Shown: positions 32,986-43,700 of the stretch, piece after piece
Numbering within the stretch: the stretch's first letter is position 1
Layout of the letters: each line of letters begins with the position of its first letter
Origin: Micromonospora_E sp048060115
GTDB lineage: Bacteria; Actinomycetota; Actinomycetes; Mycobacteriales; Micromonosporaceae
Direction: 5' to 3'
DNA: 64,000 nucleotides
Assembly (NCBI RefSeq): GCF_048060115.1
Contig: NZ_JBHMIM010000029.1
Location: forward strand, 1 to 64,000
Position numbers and translations under genes: made by a program
The notes under the pieces: model-generated
The model's database searches: none
What the model saw: the letters and a program-made list of their open reading frames with translations, nothing else
Told to the model about the DNA's origin: nothing

Positions 32986-35900
32986 TCAGGCATGCTGGGT
33001 GGGTTCGGGACCCGAGGTCCAGCCGACGACATAGCGTCGCGGCGGCAGGTCGGCGGGATTCTCCAGGCTCTGGCAGGCGACCCGGTAGGACCTCCCAGAG
33101 GGGACCTCGACGACGAGGACGTTGGCGTCCACGGCGACCACCCGCAGCCGACGGGGTGCCCCGTCGAGCCCGGTTCCCTCCGCCTTGCCGGCGGCTTCCT
33201 TCGCCGCCCAGAAGCAGGCGAACCAGTGCTGCCGGTCACCGCCGGCGCTCACCTGGTGCAGCAGCGCCATCTCCGGACCGGTCAGGGCGTAGCTCACCGT
33301 GCTGTCCGGCCGGTCGGTCACCTCGACGACGTCGATGCCCACGCCGGGCGCGTCCGGACTCGGCCGCGCCGGGCCCGCGATGGCCACCGCCACGTCGGCG
33401 CAGTGCGCCAGGGAAAGGTCACAGTCCAGCAGTCCCCGGCCGGGGCGCAGGTCCACCCGGGGCCGCCCGTTGGAGTCGTTGCCGATGGTCAACTCGATCG
33501 GGTAGACGTCGGTGTGCCCCGCGTCCCACTGGCGGAAGCGCACCGCGTCCTTGGCCGCGATCCGCCCGAGCAGCCACTGCTTGCGGTTCTTCCCCGGCTG
33601 CCGGTCGTACTCGACGCAGGCGGCCGTGCCGAGGATTCCGCGCGCGGCCATCGACTGGGTGACCAGGTCGGTCCAGCAGTCGAACACCGCCGTCCAGCCG
33701 TCAGGTTGCCGTAGCGACATCGGGTGGCGTTCCGGAAAGCGCTCGGCCGGCCGGGCCTGCGGATGGCTGTCGAAGCGACGATCGACCGCTCCGTCGATCT
33801 GGGCCCACACCCGGCCGCCGATCGACAACTGGGTGTCGGCGACCAGCTGGGAATCGTCGATGGAACGGACCCGAGCCACACACTCCAACGCGGTGCCCGG
33901 AACCGGCGGCGGCCCGAAGAACCGGACATGGCCGAGACCGACAGGTAGTGCGACGGTACGGATCGGCTGGGTGGTGATCAGCCAGTTGCCGATCAGCTGC
34001 AGAGCATTGTCCAGCACCGCACCCGGCGGCACGGGCGCTGTGACGACACCACGTACGTGCATCTCGCCGAGCGCATGCACGGTGGATACACCCTGGAACT
34101 GCGGGCCGTGGAACATCAGCCGTTCGGCGTACATCTCCTCGGCACTGATCCTCGGCGGCATCTCGGTAGCGGGATCGTGGGTCCACGGGGCGCTCACCGG
34201 GGCCGGGTAGTCGCCGGCCACTTCGACGGTGGCCCGGGCGTAGCTGCCGAAAGTGACTGCGTACGAGTGCGGTCCGGCTGTCTTGACGACGATCTCGACG
34301 TCCTGGGCGGGGTCGGCGATGGTCCAGCGGTTGAACCGGGCGTCGCGCACCCCTACCACATGTGCGCCGGGGACCGCCTGCACGACCGCGTCCATCATGT
34401 GCTGCACGACGGTCGTCGCCGGCACCACCGGCCACCGGTCCTCGGCATTGGGCCAGTCGTCCGGCTGCACGAAGAAGCAATGGTCGAGCAGATAGGGCAT
34501 GGTGTCGACCGAGACCCGCAGGGTGGACCGGGCGATCTCGGTGCGGGCCGGCAAGGTCTGCGCCACGGTGGGCGGCGCCGACACGGCAGGGGCTGCCGGC
34601 GTACGGGCGGCGACCGTTGGCGCCGGTCCCGGTCCCGGAGCCGGGGCCGGCCGGGTGGCGGCGTCCAGCACGCTCACCACGCCGTCGGCGGTGTCCCGCA
34701 GCAGTGCGGCCAGTTCAGCAGCGGCCTTCGACCGACCGGCGAGCTGGTGCAACGCGGAGAGCGGACCGGCGCCATCTGCCGTTTCCGGCCCAGCGCCCTT
34801 GCCCGTTGCCGGCGGCGGACCACCGACTGTTGCCGAGGGCTTCGGCGCCCCCACCGTCGTGGCCGGGGCCGGCGGCGCCGCTTGCGCGGCCACTGCCGCT
34901 GCGGCCGGAGCCGGAACCGGGGAAACCGCCTGGGCCTGACCGTTCGAGGCCGACCGCTGCGGCAGACCGAGCAGGTCCTGCGCGCCGGGGCCGAGACGCA
35001 CCAGCGGACCGCCGAGGTCCAGCCGGATCTTCGGACCGCGACGGGCCGGGGAAACCGCCGAAGCCGGGGGCGCAGCGGCGACCGGCACCGGCGGCCGTAG
35101 TGCCCGCAGCTCCGGCTCCGCACCCTCCACCCAGAGCGCGGTGGCGACCCGGCGCAGCTGGTCGAGACCACTACGGTGCCCGACGTTGACCGGCATCGCG
35201 AGGTGGTCCCGTCCGCGCAGGTTGTCGCCTACCAGCGATGCGAGCTGTCCCGCGCCGACCTGGAGAAAGACCCGGATTCCCGCGTCGTACATGGCGGCCA
35301 CCGTCTGACGGAACCAGACCGGCTCCATCATGTGCCGGACGAAGATCTGGTTGACCTGCTGCTCGTCGGTGGGAAACGGTGCGGCCAACGTCGCCGACCA
35401 GACCGGGACCGACGTGGGATGCACCTGCCAGGACTGCAACGCCACGCCGATGGAACGCAGCCCTTCGGCGAAGACCGGGGTATGGAACGCCGAGCGGAAC
35501 GGCAGCTTCTGGCACAGTACGTTGCGGCGACGCAACTCCTCGATCAACCGGTCCACCTGCACCTCGGGCCCGTTGACCACCGACTGCGCCGGTGCGTTGT
35601 CATGCGACAGCACGACTCCGGGGAAGTCGCCGAGCACCGGCGTCACCTGGTCGGCACCGGCACCGACGGCGGCGAACACGTAGCCGGAGACGGCGACCGA
35701 GTCCGCGTCGAAGATCTTCAAGAACCCGTCCATGTCGGTGGTGCTGACCTGGCCGGCGGCGGCTGCGGCGGCCCACTCGCCGATGCTGTGCCCGGCGACC
35801 GCGTCCGGCCGGATACCGATCCGGCCCAGCACCTCGTTGAGCAGCTTCCCGACCTCGATCAACCCGGCGCCGTGCCGGCCCAGGTCGGCGGCGGACCAGT

Positions 35901-37755
35901 CGCGGTCGGGCAGCCCGAAGTGGGCGGCCAGATCCGTGGTACGCGGGGTGAACTCGGCTTCCAGGCCGGGGAACACGAACGCCAGTTTGCCTCCGGCGGT
36001 GAGCAGCGGAGCCGGGGTGAACCAGATGTCCCGGGCTCCCCGCCACGACTCGCCTCGGCTCACCGCTCGACGGGCCGTGGCCAGCCGCTTGTCGGTGGGG
36101 TCCACCACACCGAGCCGGCATTGGGGGGCGTGCAACGCCCGCGGGTCGTCGGCGAAGGCAGCACCTTCCTGGCGTACGGTCACGTCGTCTCGGTCGAGCA
36201 GGGCGGCGATCCCAGCCGCATCGGCGGCGGCGAACCACAGCACCTGATCCGGTTCGGCGACGGTCGCGCCGGCCGACCGGGCCGCCGGCGCGGCTGTCGG
36301 GTTCGACGCGGCCGCCCAGGCGGTCGACGCGGCCGAGTTCATCGGCGGCTGCTCGATGATCAGATGGGCGTTGATCCCGCCGAAGCCGAACGCGTTGACG
36401 CCGGCCCGGCGCGGCCCCTCACCTTCCCAGGGCTGCGCGGCGGCGATCGGCGCGAAGCGGGTCGCCGCCATCTCCCCCCGCGGCTGGGCGCAGTGCAGTG
36501 TGGGAGGCAGCACTCCACGGTGGATGGCAAGCGTCGCCTTGATCAGACCGGCGATCCCGGCCGCCGGCATGGTGTGTCCGATCATCGACTTCACCGAGCC
36601 GATGACCGGCCGAGGTCCACCTAGGTACGAGCCGAACACCTCGGCGACCGTGACGAGTTCGGCGGCATCCCCGGTCGGGGTTCCGGTGCCGTGCGCCTCC
36701 AGCAGACCGAGCGCGTCCGGGTCCGTCGGATCGAGCCCCGCCGCCTCCCAGGCCCGCCGGATGGCCAACGACTGGCCGCTGCTCGCCGGGTTGAACATGC
36801 TGGCCGACCGGCCGTCGCTGGAGACCCCGCTACCGCGGATCACCGCGTACACCCGGTCGCCGGCGTCGAGCGCGTCAGCCAGTCGCTTCAATACCACGAC
36901 ACCGGTGCCTTCACCGATCAGCAGGCCGTCCGCCGAGCTGTCGAACGGCCGGATCTCCCCCTGCCGCGACAGCGCGCGAAGCTGACTGAAGACCGACCAG
37001 AAGCTGATGTCATGCACATGGTGCACGCCGCCGGCGAGCACCATGTCCAGCCGGCCGGCGCGCAGTTCGGTCATCCCCTGGTCGACGGCGATCAACGACG
37101 AGGCGCAAGCGGCGTCGATGGTGTAGGACGGGCCGCGCAGGTTCAGCCGGTTCGCCACCCGCGACGCGGCCAGGTTGGGCACCAGCCCGATGGTGCCCTC
37201 GGGCTGCTGCGGGCCGAGCCGCTCGTCGAACTTGCGCCGGACCCGATCGAGGCTCTCCGGCTGCAGGTCCGGCATCAGTTCCTTGAGGATACTGATCACC
37301 TGGCTGGACATCCGGACCCGCTGGGCGTAGCGGGCCTGGGCCGGACTCAGGATGCCGCCGCGGCCGAGCAGCACCCCGATCCGGTCCCGGTCCGGCAACC
37401 GGTCCTGACCACCCGCGTCGTCGATGGCCGCGGCGGCGACCTGCAAGGTGATCAGCTGGTCGGGTTCGATGTCTCCGATCGACATCGGCATGATGCCGAA
37501 CCGCAGCGGCTCGAAGGTGGCGAAATCGTCGACGAACCCGCCGCGGCGGCAGTACATCCGGTCCGGGCGGTCGGCATGCTCCGGGTCGTAGAACTCTTCG
37601 TCCCAACGGTGCGCGGGTACGTCGGTGATCGCGTCCACGCCGTCGACCAGGTTGCGCCAGTAGACGTCGATGTCGGGCGCACCAGGCATCAGGGCTGCCA
37701 TCCCCACGATGGCGATCGTCTGCTGTGCGTCGAGCGATTGGGGCATCTGGATCAC
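32986..37755 (-). CDS. megasynthase B: KS-AT-DH-PPTase (PUFA-synthase-like / hgl-like)
   Basis: A 1589-aa protein. KS about 13-465 with Cys217 in DAACASSL, EAHGTGTPTGD and SVKSMIGHTMPAAG; AT about 585-880 with Ser657 in GHSIGEW; a disordered Ala/Pro linker about 905-1060; a double-hotdog product-template/dehydratase-like region about 1075-1370 (LLDHCFFVQPDDWP, DNALQLIGNW); and a 4'-phosphopantetheinyl transferase about 1465-1570 (GIDVVEV, WAAKEAAGKAEGTG). The order and motifs place it with secondary-lipid synthases such as PUFA synthases and heterocyst glycolipid synthases rather than modular PKS. No ACP or KR is present, so it must work with the upstream protein. The GTG start overlaps the upstream stop (GTGA); an ATG three codons later is an alternative. 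Confidence 0.88.
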   Translation of the reverse strand: MIQMPQSLDAQQTIAIVGMAALMPGAPDIDVYWRNLVDGVDAITDVPAHRWDEEFYDPEHADRPDRMYCRRGGFVDDFATFEPLRFGIMPMSIGDIEPDQLITLQVAAAAIDDAGGQDRLPDRDRIGVLLGRGGILSPAQARYAQRVRMSSQVISILKELMPDLQPESLDRVRRKFDERLGPQQPEGTIGLVPNLAASRVANRLNLRGPSYTIDAACASSLIAVDQGMTELRAGRLDMVLAGGVHHVHDISFWSVFSQLRALSRQGEIRPFDSSADGLLIGEGTGVVVLKRLADALDAGDRVYAVIRGSGVSSDGRSASMFNPASSGQSLAIRRAWEAAGLDPTDPDALGLLEAHGTGTPTGDAAELVTVAEVFGSYLGGPRPVIGSVKSMIGHTMPAAGIAGLIKATLAIHRGVLPPTLHCAQPRGEMAATRFAPIAAAQPWEGEGPRRAGVNAFGFGGINAHLIIEQPPMNSAASTAWAAASNPTAAPAARSAGATVAEPDQVLWFAAADAAGIAALLDRDDVTVRQEGAAFADDPRALHAPQCRLGVVDPTDKRLATARRAVSRGESWRGARDIWFTPAPLLTAGGKLAFVFPGLEAEFTPRTTDLAAHFGLPDRDWSAADLGRHGAGLIEVGKLLNEVLGRIGIRPDAVAGHSIGEWAAAAAAGQVSTTDMDGFLKIFDADSVAVSGYVFAAVGAGADQVTPVLGDFPGVVLSHDNAPAQSVVNGPEVQVDRLIEELRRRNVLCQKLPFRSAFHTPVFAEGLRSIGVALQSWQVHPTSVPVWSATLAAPFPTDEQQVNQIFVRHMMEPVWFRQTVAAMYDAGIRVFLQVGAGQLASLVGDNLRGRDHLAMPVNVGHRSGLDQLRRVATALWVEGAEPELRALRPPVPVAAAPPASAVSPARRGPKIRLDLGGPLVRLGPGAQDLLGLPQRSASNGQAQAVSPVPAPAAAAVAAQAAPPAPATTVGAPKPSATVGGPPPATGKGAGPETADGAGPLSALHQLAGRSKAAAELAALLRDTADGVVSVLDAATRPAPAPGPGPAPTVAARTPAAPAVSAPPTVAQTLPARTEIARSTLRVSVDTMPYLLDHCFFVQPDDWPNAEDRWPVVPATTVVQHMMDAVVQAVPGAHVVGVRDARFNRWTIADPAQDVEIVVKTAGPHSYAVTFGSYARATVEVAGDYPAPVSAPWTHDPATEMPPRISAEEMYAERLMFHGPQFQGVSTVHALGEMHVRGVVTAPVPPGAVLDNALQLIGNWLITTQPIRTVALPVGLGHVRFFGPPPVPGTALECVARVRSIDDSQLVADTQLSIGGRVWAQIDGAVDRRFDSHPQARPAERFPERHPMSLRQPDGWTAVFDCWTDLVTQSMAARGILGTAACVEYDRQPGKNRKQWLLGRIAAKDAVRFRQWDAGHTDVYPIELTIGNDSNGRPRVDLRPGRGLLDCDLSLAHCADVAVAIAGPARPSPDAPGVGIDVVEVTDRPDSTVSYALTGPEMALLHQVSAGGDRQHWFACFWAAKEAAGKAEGTGLDGAPRRLRVVAVDANVLVVEVPSGRSYRVACQSLENPADLPPRRYVVGWTSGPEPTQHA

Positions 37756-40700
37756 CAGCCGGAGGCGGTGTAGACCACGGAGGCGACCGCAGGGTCACCC
37801 CAGGCCAGCTCACGCAGCAGACTCAGTGCCCCTTCCTCGGGGTCGATCAACTCGATGCCGCGGCGCGCATACTCCCGGCTGAGTTCGGCGCTGACCATGC
37901 CGCCGTGCACCGATCCCGGTGCCCATGGCCCCCAGTGCACCGTCAGGCAGCGGACTCCGGAACCAGCCGCCCACCGGCCGCCGAGCCGGTCGAGCGCATC
38001 GTTGGCGGCGGCGTAGTCGCTCTGCCCTCTGTTGCCGTACGCGGCCGCGATGCTGCCGAAGAGGACCACGAAGCGCGGTTTCGCTCCGTCCGGCAGGGCG
38101 TCGAGCACCGTCGCCGCCCCCTGCACCTTGGTCTGGAACACCCGGGTGAACGACTCCGGGTCCTTCTCGGCGATCAGCTTGTCCTCGATCCGCCCGGCCG
38201 CGTAGACCAGACCGTCGATGCGTCCGTACTCGCCGTGGATGCTCTTGAGTAGTTGCCGGGTCGCCTCGGCGTCGCTGACGTCGACGCTGTGGTAGCGCAC
38301 CTGGCTGCCGAACTCTCGAAGTTCAGCCAGGGTGGCGCGGACCTCCCGCGCCGCCAGGATCGCGTTGGCCATCCGGTCGATCTCGGCGGGTGCGCGCAAC
38401 CCCTGCGCCACCAGGGCTGCTCGCAGTGCCGGTTTGTCGCTCGCGGCGGCCAACGCCGCAGACTCCGGTTGGTCAGGTAGCGGGGTACGCCCGACCAGTT
38501 CGATCCGGCACCGACTCGCCGCGGCCAGGGTACGGGCGAACCACGGCGTGATGCCTCGGGCACCACCGACGAGGACGATCACCGAGTCCTGGTCCAGCCC
38601 GATCGCCTGGACCTCGGCGACGCCGTCACCGGCCGGCCCGGCACCGCCGGCGGCCAGCGCGCCGAGAGCGACCGGGGTCAGATCGACGGTGTGCCGGCCG
38701 GATGCCGACCAGGTGGCGATCGGCGTCTGCCCGCCGCTGAGCAGTTCGGTGACGAGGGCGGTGGCGAGCTGGCTACGGTCGTCGGCCTGGGGTACCTCCA
38801 CATAGCTCACCGAAACCTGCGGGTATTCGCGGCTGATGGTACGGAACAGGCCGGCGAACCCGTCGGTCCGCGGCCCGCTGGTGCCGGCGGCGACCAGCCA
38901 CCGGACGCCGGCAGCGAGCGCCCGCTGGATGAACGGGAAGATGTCGGGTAGAAGCTGCCCGCCGCTGTCGCTCAGCCCGTCCAGGATGATGACACCGTCG
39001 TAGCCGGCCAATTGGTCCGACCCGCCACCGTCGATCGAGCCGGTGGTGCCGGCCGCACCGTGCTGGGCGAGGCGTTCGGCGAGCTGCGCCAGGACTGGTG
39101 AGCCGCCGGTAATCAGAAATCGGGTGCCGGAGAGTACTTCGGGCGCGACGACCGCGCCGGCGGCCGGCACCTGGTGTGCAACGAGTCGGCGCGGAGCGAC
39201 CCCGCCGCTCGGCCCAGCGGGCGTGGCCGGCCCGGGTGCTGTTGCCGTCGCGGCCGGCGCGGGAGTCGGAGCCGGAACCGGCGCGGAAGTCTGAGCTGGA
39301 ACCGGCGCGGTCACCGTCGCCACAGCGGCCGGCGCCGCACTCACCGACTGATCCGCCGCCATCCTCTCGACCAACCACGCCACCATCGTCCGCACCGTCC
39401 GAGCCCGAACCAGATCCTCCAACTCCGACTCGTCACCATCCACCGACAACCGCAGCCGCGTCGCCACCTCACCAGCGACCTCAGCCCGCTTGATCGAATC
39501 GATACTCAGATCCGCTTCAAGATCCAGATCAAGCTCAATCAAATCCACCGGATACCCGGTCCGCTCACTCAACACCGTCAAGATCGCATCCTGGAACTGC
39601 GCCAACCCCACCGACGCCGCTGGGTGCACCGCGAGGGTGGTCGTCACCGTCGCTGCGGCCGGAGCCGGAGCCACCGGAGCCGGAGCCACCGGAGCCGGAG
39701 CCACCGGAGCCGGAGCCACGGCAGAGGCGGGGTGGTCTACCTGCGTGAAGTTGGAAGGAGCAGCCGGCTCGGCCGCCGGCGGCACGTCACCCGTCGCCGG
39801 CGAATCTGGCACCGCCGGGACGATCTCCCCGACGTATGCCCGCTGTGCGGCTATCGCGGGCTGCGCCACGACCGACGGATACGGGTCGGACGTGGTCCAC
39901 CCGTTGCCAGCAACCGGCCGCTCACCGAGATAGGCCAACATGACGTCGCGTTGGGAGGCGATCATATCTCGGCTGGTCCGGAGGAACTCGCTGATCAGAT
40001 CGTCTCGGCTGTCCCGGCCGGCACCGACGCCGTGGGCGAGGCCGGCGCTGTTGCCGTTGCCGTTGCCGTGGGCGACTCCGTTGCCGTTGCCGTGGGCGAC
40101 TCCGTTGCCGTTGCCGTGGGCGACTCCGTTGCCGTTGCCGTGGGCGAGGCTGGCGGCGTGGCCGTTGCCGGTCTCGGTGGATGCAGTCATCGACAACTCC
40201 TTGATTTGTCGGGGAGGCGTCATGCCGCCGGGCAGCGGCCGGCCATGCTGGTCGCGTACCAGCTGGCCGTCAACCGTCCAGATCGGCCGCGACGATGGCG
40301 CCGCCGGGACGACCTCGGTGGTCTGCCGGCCGTGAAAGAGCCAACTGGTCTGCACCGGTACCCCGGCACAGGCCAACTCGGCGATGGCGGACAGGAACCC
40401 CCGCAGACCACCTGAGCGCCGGCCCTCGACAGCGACCGCCAGGTGAGGTCGGTCTGCCAGTACCGTCTCGACCAACCGGGTCAGCACCTGTCCTGGGCCG
40501 GCCTCGACGAAGATCCGGGCGCCGGCGGCGTACATCGCCTCGATCTGGTCCACGAACTTGACCGGGGCGCCGATCTGACCGGCGAGTTCGTCGCGTACCT
40601 CGTCCGACCTGGTCGGGTAGGGCTGCGCGGTCCGGTTGGACCAGACCGGCACGGCGGGTGGCGCGACCGGGTGACCGGCCAGGATCTCCCGGAAGGTCGC

Positions 40701-43700
40701 CACGCCACCAGCCACCACCGGACTGTGGAACGCACAGGCCACCGGAATCGAACGGGCGGACAGCCCGTTCTCCTTGAGCACGGTGACCGCCCGGCGTACC
40801 GCGACGGTCGGCCCGGAGATCACCACCTGCTGGGGACCGTTGTGGTTGGCCAGTACCACCTCGTCGGACAGCCCGGCATCGGAGAGCACACCGCTGATCT
40901 GTTGCGCGGTGCCGGCGACCGCCGCCATCGTCCCGGGATCGGCACCGGCGGCGGCGAGGATCGCCTCCGCCCGCGCACGGCTCAACGCGAGCAGGGTTCG
41001 CTCGTCGAAGGCACCGGCGACGCTGAGCGCCACCAGCTCGCCGTAGCTGTGCCCGCCAGCCAGCTCCGGCCGTACGTTGAGCCGGCCGAGCAGATGGTGC
41101 ATGGCCAGTCCACCGATGCCCAGCACGGGTTGGGCGATCCGGGTGTCGCGGACCCGCTCCTGCTGGCCGCGGTCGTGGTCGGGGTCGAACGCCGCCGGCG
41201 GGAACAGCGGATCGACGAAGTCGCGGCCGACGTCGAGGAACCGGCGAAGCTCGGGGAAGCTGACGAACAGCTCGGCGAGAGCACCCGGCCGTTGGCTTCC
41301 CTGGCCGGGGAAGAGGAAGGCGACCTTGCCGCCGGCCTCGGCGGCGGCAGCGGGTTGGTACAGCCCAGTCGCCGGGTCGTGTTCGCCGGCGAGAGCGCGC
41401 CTCAGCAGGCCGGCGAGTTCGTCGAGGTCACCGGCGACGACGGCGACCTGCACCGGACCGGACCGGGCCTCGGCCTGCCCGGACTGCCCGGCGGCGAGGT
41501 CCCGCAGCCGCCAGCGCCGGCCGAGCCCGTCGCGGGTGTCGATGGTGGCCAGCAGCGACCGGATCGTCTGGTGGGCTCCGGCCCGGTCACCTGCCTTGAA
41601 GCAGAACAGCTCGGCCGGCCACTCGTCACGGGCGTGCCGGGGCTCGGGTGCGTTGGCGTACGCGCCGAGCACCGCGTGGAAGTTGGTACCGCCGAAACCG
41701 AATGCGCTCACCCCGGCGATCCGCTCGCTGGCCGGCGCCGCCCAGGGACGGGCCTGGGTGTAAAAGGCGAACGGGCTGCGGTCGGGATGCCAGGCCGGGT
41801 TGGGTCTGGTCAGGTGCAGGGTGGGTGGCCGGATCCCGGTGTACAACGACAACGCGGTCTTGATCAGTCCGGCCAGGCCGGCGACGCACTTGGTGTGGCC
41901 GATCTGCGACTTGACCGAGCCCAGGGTGCAGCTGCCCAGCGCGGCCCCCGCCTCGCTGAACACCGTGGTCAGCGTCTCCAGCTCGGTCCGGTCACCGACG
42001 ACGGTGCCGGTGCCGTGCGCCTCGACCAGACCGACCTGTGCCGGGGACACGCCGGCCTGCCGGTACGCCCGGTCCAGGGCCCGCCGCTGGCCCTCCGCGC
42101 GGGGCGCGGTCAGACCGAGGGCCCGCCCGTCGCTGGATCCGCCGAGTCCTTTGACCACCGCGTAGATCCGGTCGCCGTCGCGCTCCGCGTCGGACAGCCG
42201 CTTCAGGACTACGGCGGCGACACCCTCCCCGAGCGCGATTCCGTCACCGGTGCTGTCGAAGGATCGGCAACGGCCGGTCGGCGAGAGCGCGTGCGCCGAG
42301 GTGAACATCAGGAAGTCGTTGATGCCGTTGTGCAGGTCGGCGCCACCACAGATCATCAGGTCGCTGCCGCCGGAGACGAGCTCCTTGCAGGCCGCGTCCA
42401 TCGCCGCCAGCGACGACGCGCAGGCCGCGTCGACCGTGTAGTTGGGTCCACCGAGGTCGAGCCGGTTGGCGACCCGCCCGGCGATGACGTTGGCGAGGAT
42501 CCCGGGGAACGAGTCCTCGGTCACGGTCGGCAACAGGTCGGTCAACTCCCCCGGCACCTCCGCGAGGTATGCGGGCAGCATGGTCCGCAGGGTCTGGGCA
42601 TGGCCCATGTCGCTGCCGGCCTCGGCGCCGAAGATCACGCCGGTGCGGGCGTGATCGGCGCCGTCGCGTCCCGGGGCGTAGCCGGCGTCGCGTAGGGCCC
42701 GCTGGGAGACTTCGAGGGCCAACAGCTGGGTCGGGTCGATGCTGGCCAACGCGGACGGCGGAATTCCGTACCCGATGGCGTCGAACGGCACCTGGGCGAG
42801 GAACCCACCCCATTTCGAGACGCTGATCCGGCCGGCCTGTCCGGGCCCCACCTCCGGGGCGTAGTAGATGTCCGGGTCCCACCGGTGCGACGGCACCTCG
42901 GTGACCGCGTCGGCACTGTCCAGAACGGTCCGCCAGAACGCCGCCAGGTCGGGCGAGTTGGGCAGGATGCAGGCCATCCCGACAATGGCGATGTCCAGTG
43001 GGGCAGCCTGTTCCTGCGGTTCGGGTGGGGTCCAGGCGGCACGCAGCGTCCCAGACCGTTCGGTGTGGAAGGTGACCGCTTCCTCGGTGACCGAACGGTG
43101 CAACGCCGCGATGGTGGTCTCGGTGTCGCGCAGCACCGCGACCTGGCCGGCCATGAACAGGCCCTCACTGAGCTGGGTCGACTCATCCACGTCGACGAGG
43201 GCGTCACCGTCGCGCCGGCGACCCTTGCTGGCGATCCGCAGCCGGCCGACGTTGAGTAGTTCCAGGTGCTCCCACACCTGCCGGTTCTCGAGCCCGGCGA
43301 CTTCCAGTTCGGCGCGCAGCGCGTGGAAGTCGTCCACGAAGTTGCTCTGCAGGCATCGGGTGACGTGTCCCGGCGCGGTCTCCAGCAGGGCAGTCCGGGT
43401 CGATTCCCGGGCCATCCGGGCGAATGCCGGTTGGATTGCCCGGTGGGCGACGGCCTCCCCGGTGAACAGGTAGGCGGTGCCCATCAGCAGGCCCACCCGT
43501 ACGCCGCGGCGGGTCATCGGTGCGGCCAAGGTGGCGATCATGGCGGCGGACCGTTCGTCATGAACGCCGCCGGCGAAGAAGATCTGCACCTCGGCGGCCT
43601 GATCCGGCGGGACACTGTCGAGGTGTTCGGCGAGGATCGTCAGCTGCGCCTCCCACAGCGGGAAGCTGGCCCGGGGGCCGATGTGGCCCCCACACTCGGC

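Noticed and set aside
40045..40164. Possible CRISPR or regulatory direct-repeat array
   Set aside because: Repeats are contiguous with no spacers, in frame, and encode a linker within megasynthase A.
40443..42695. 750-codon plus-strand frame inside megasynthase A
   Set aside because: Antisense shadow of the KS/AT region; no domains, no ribosome site.
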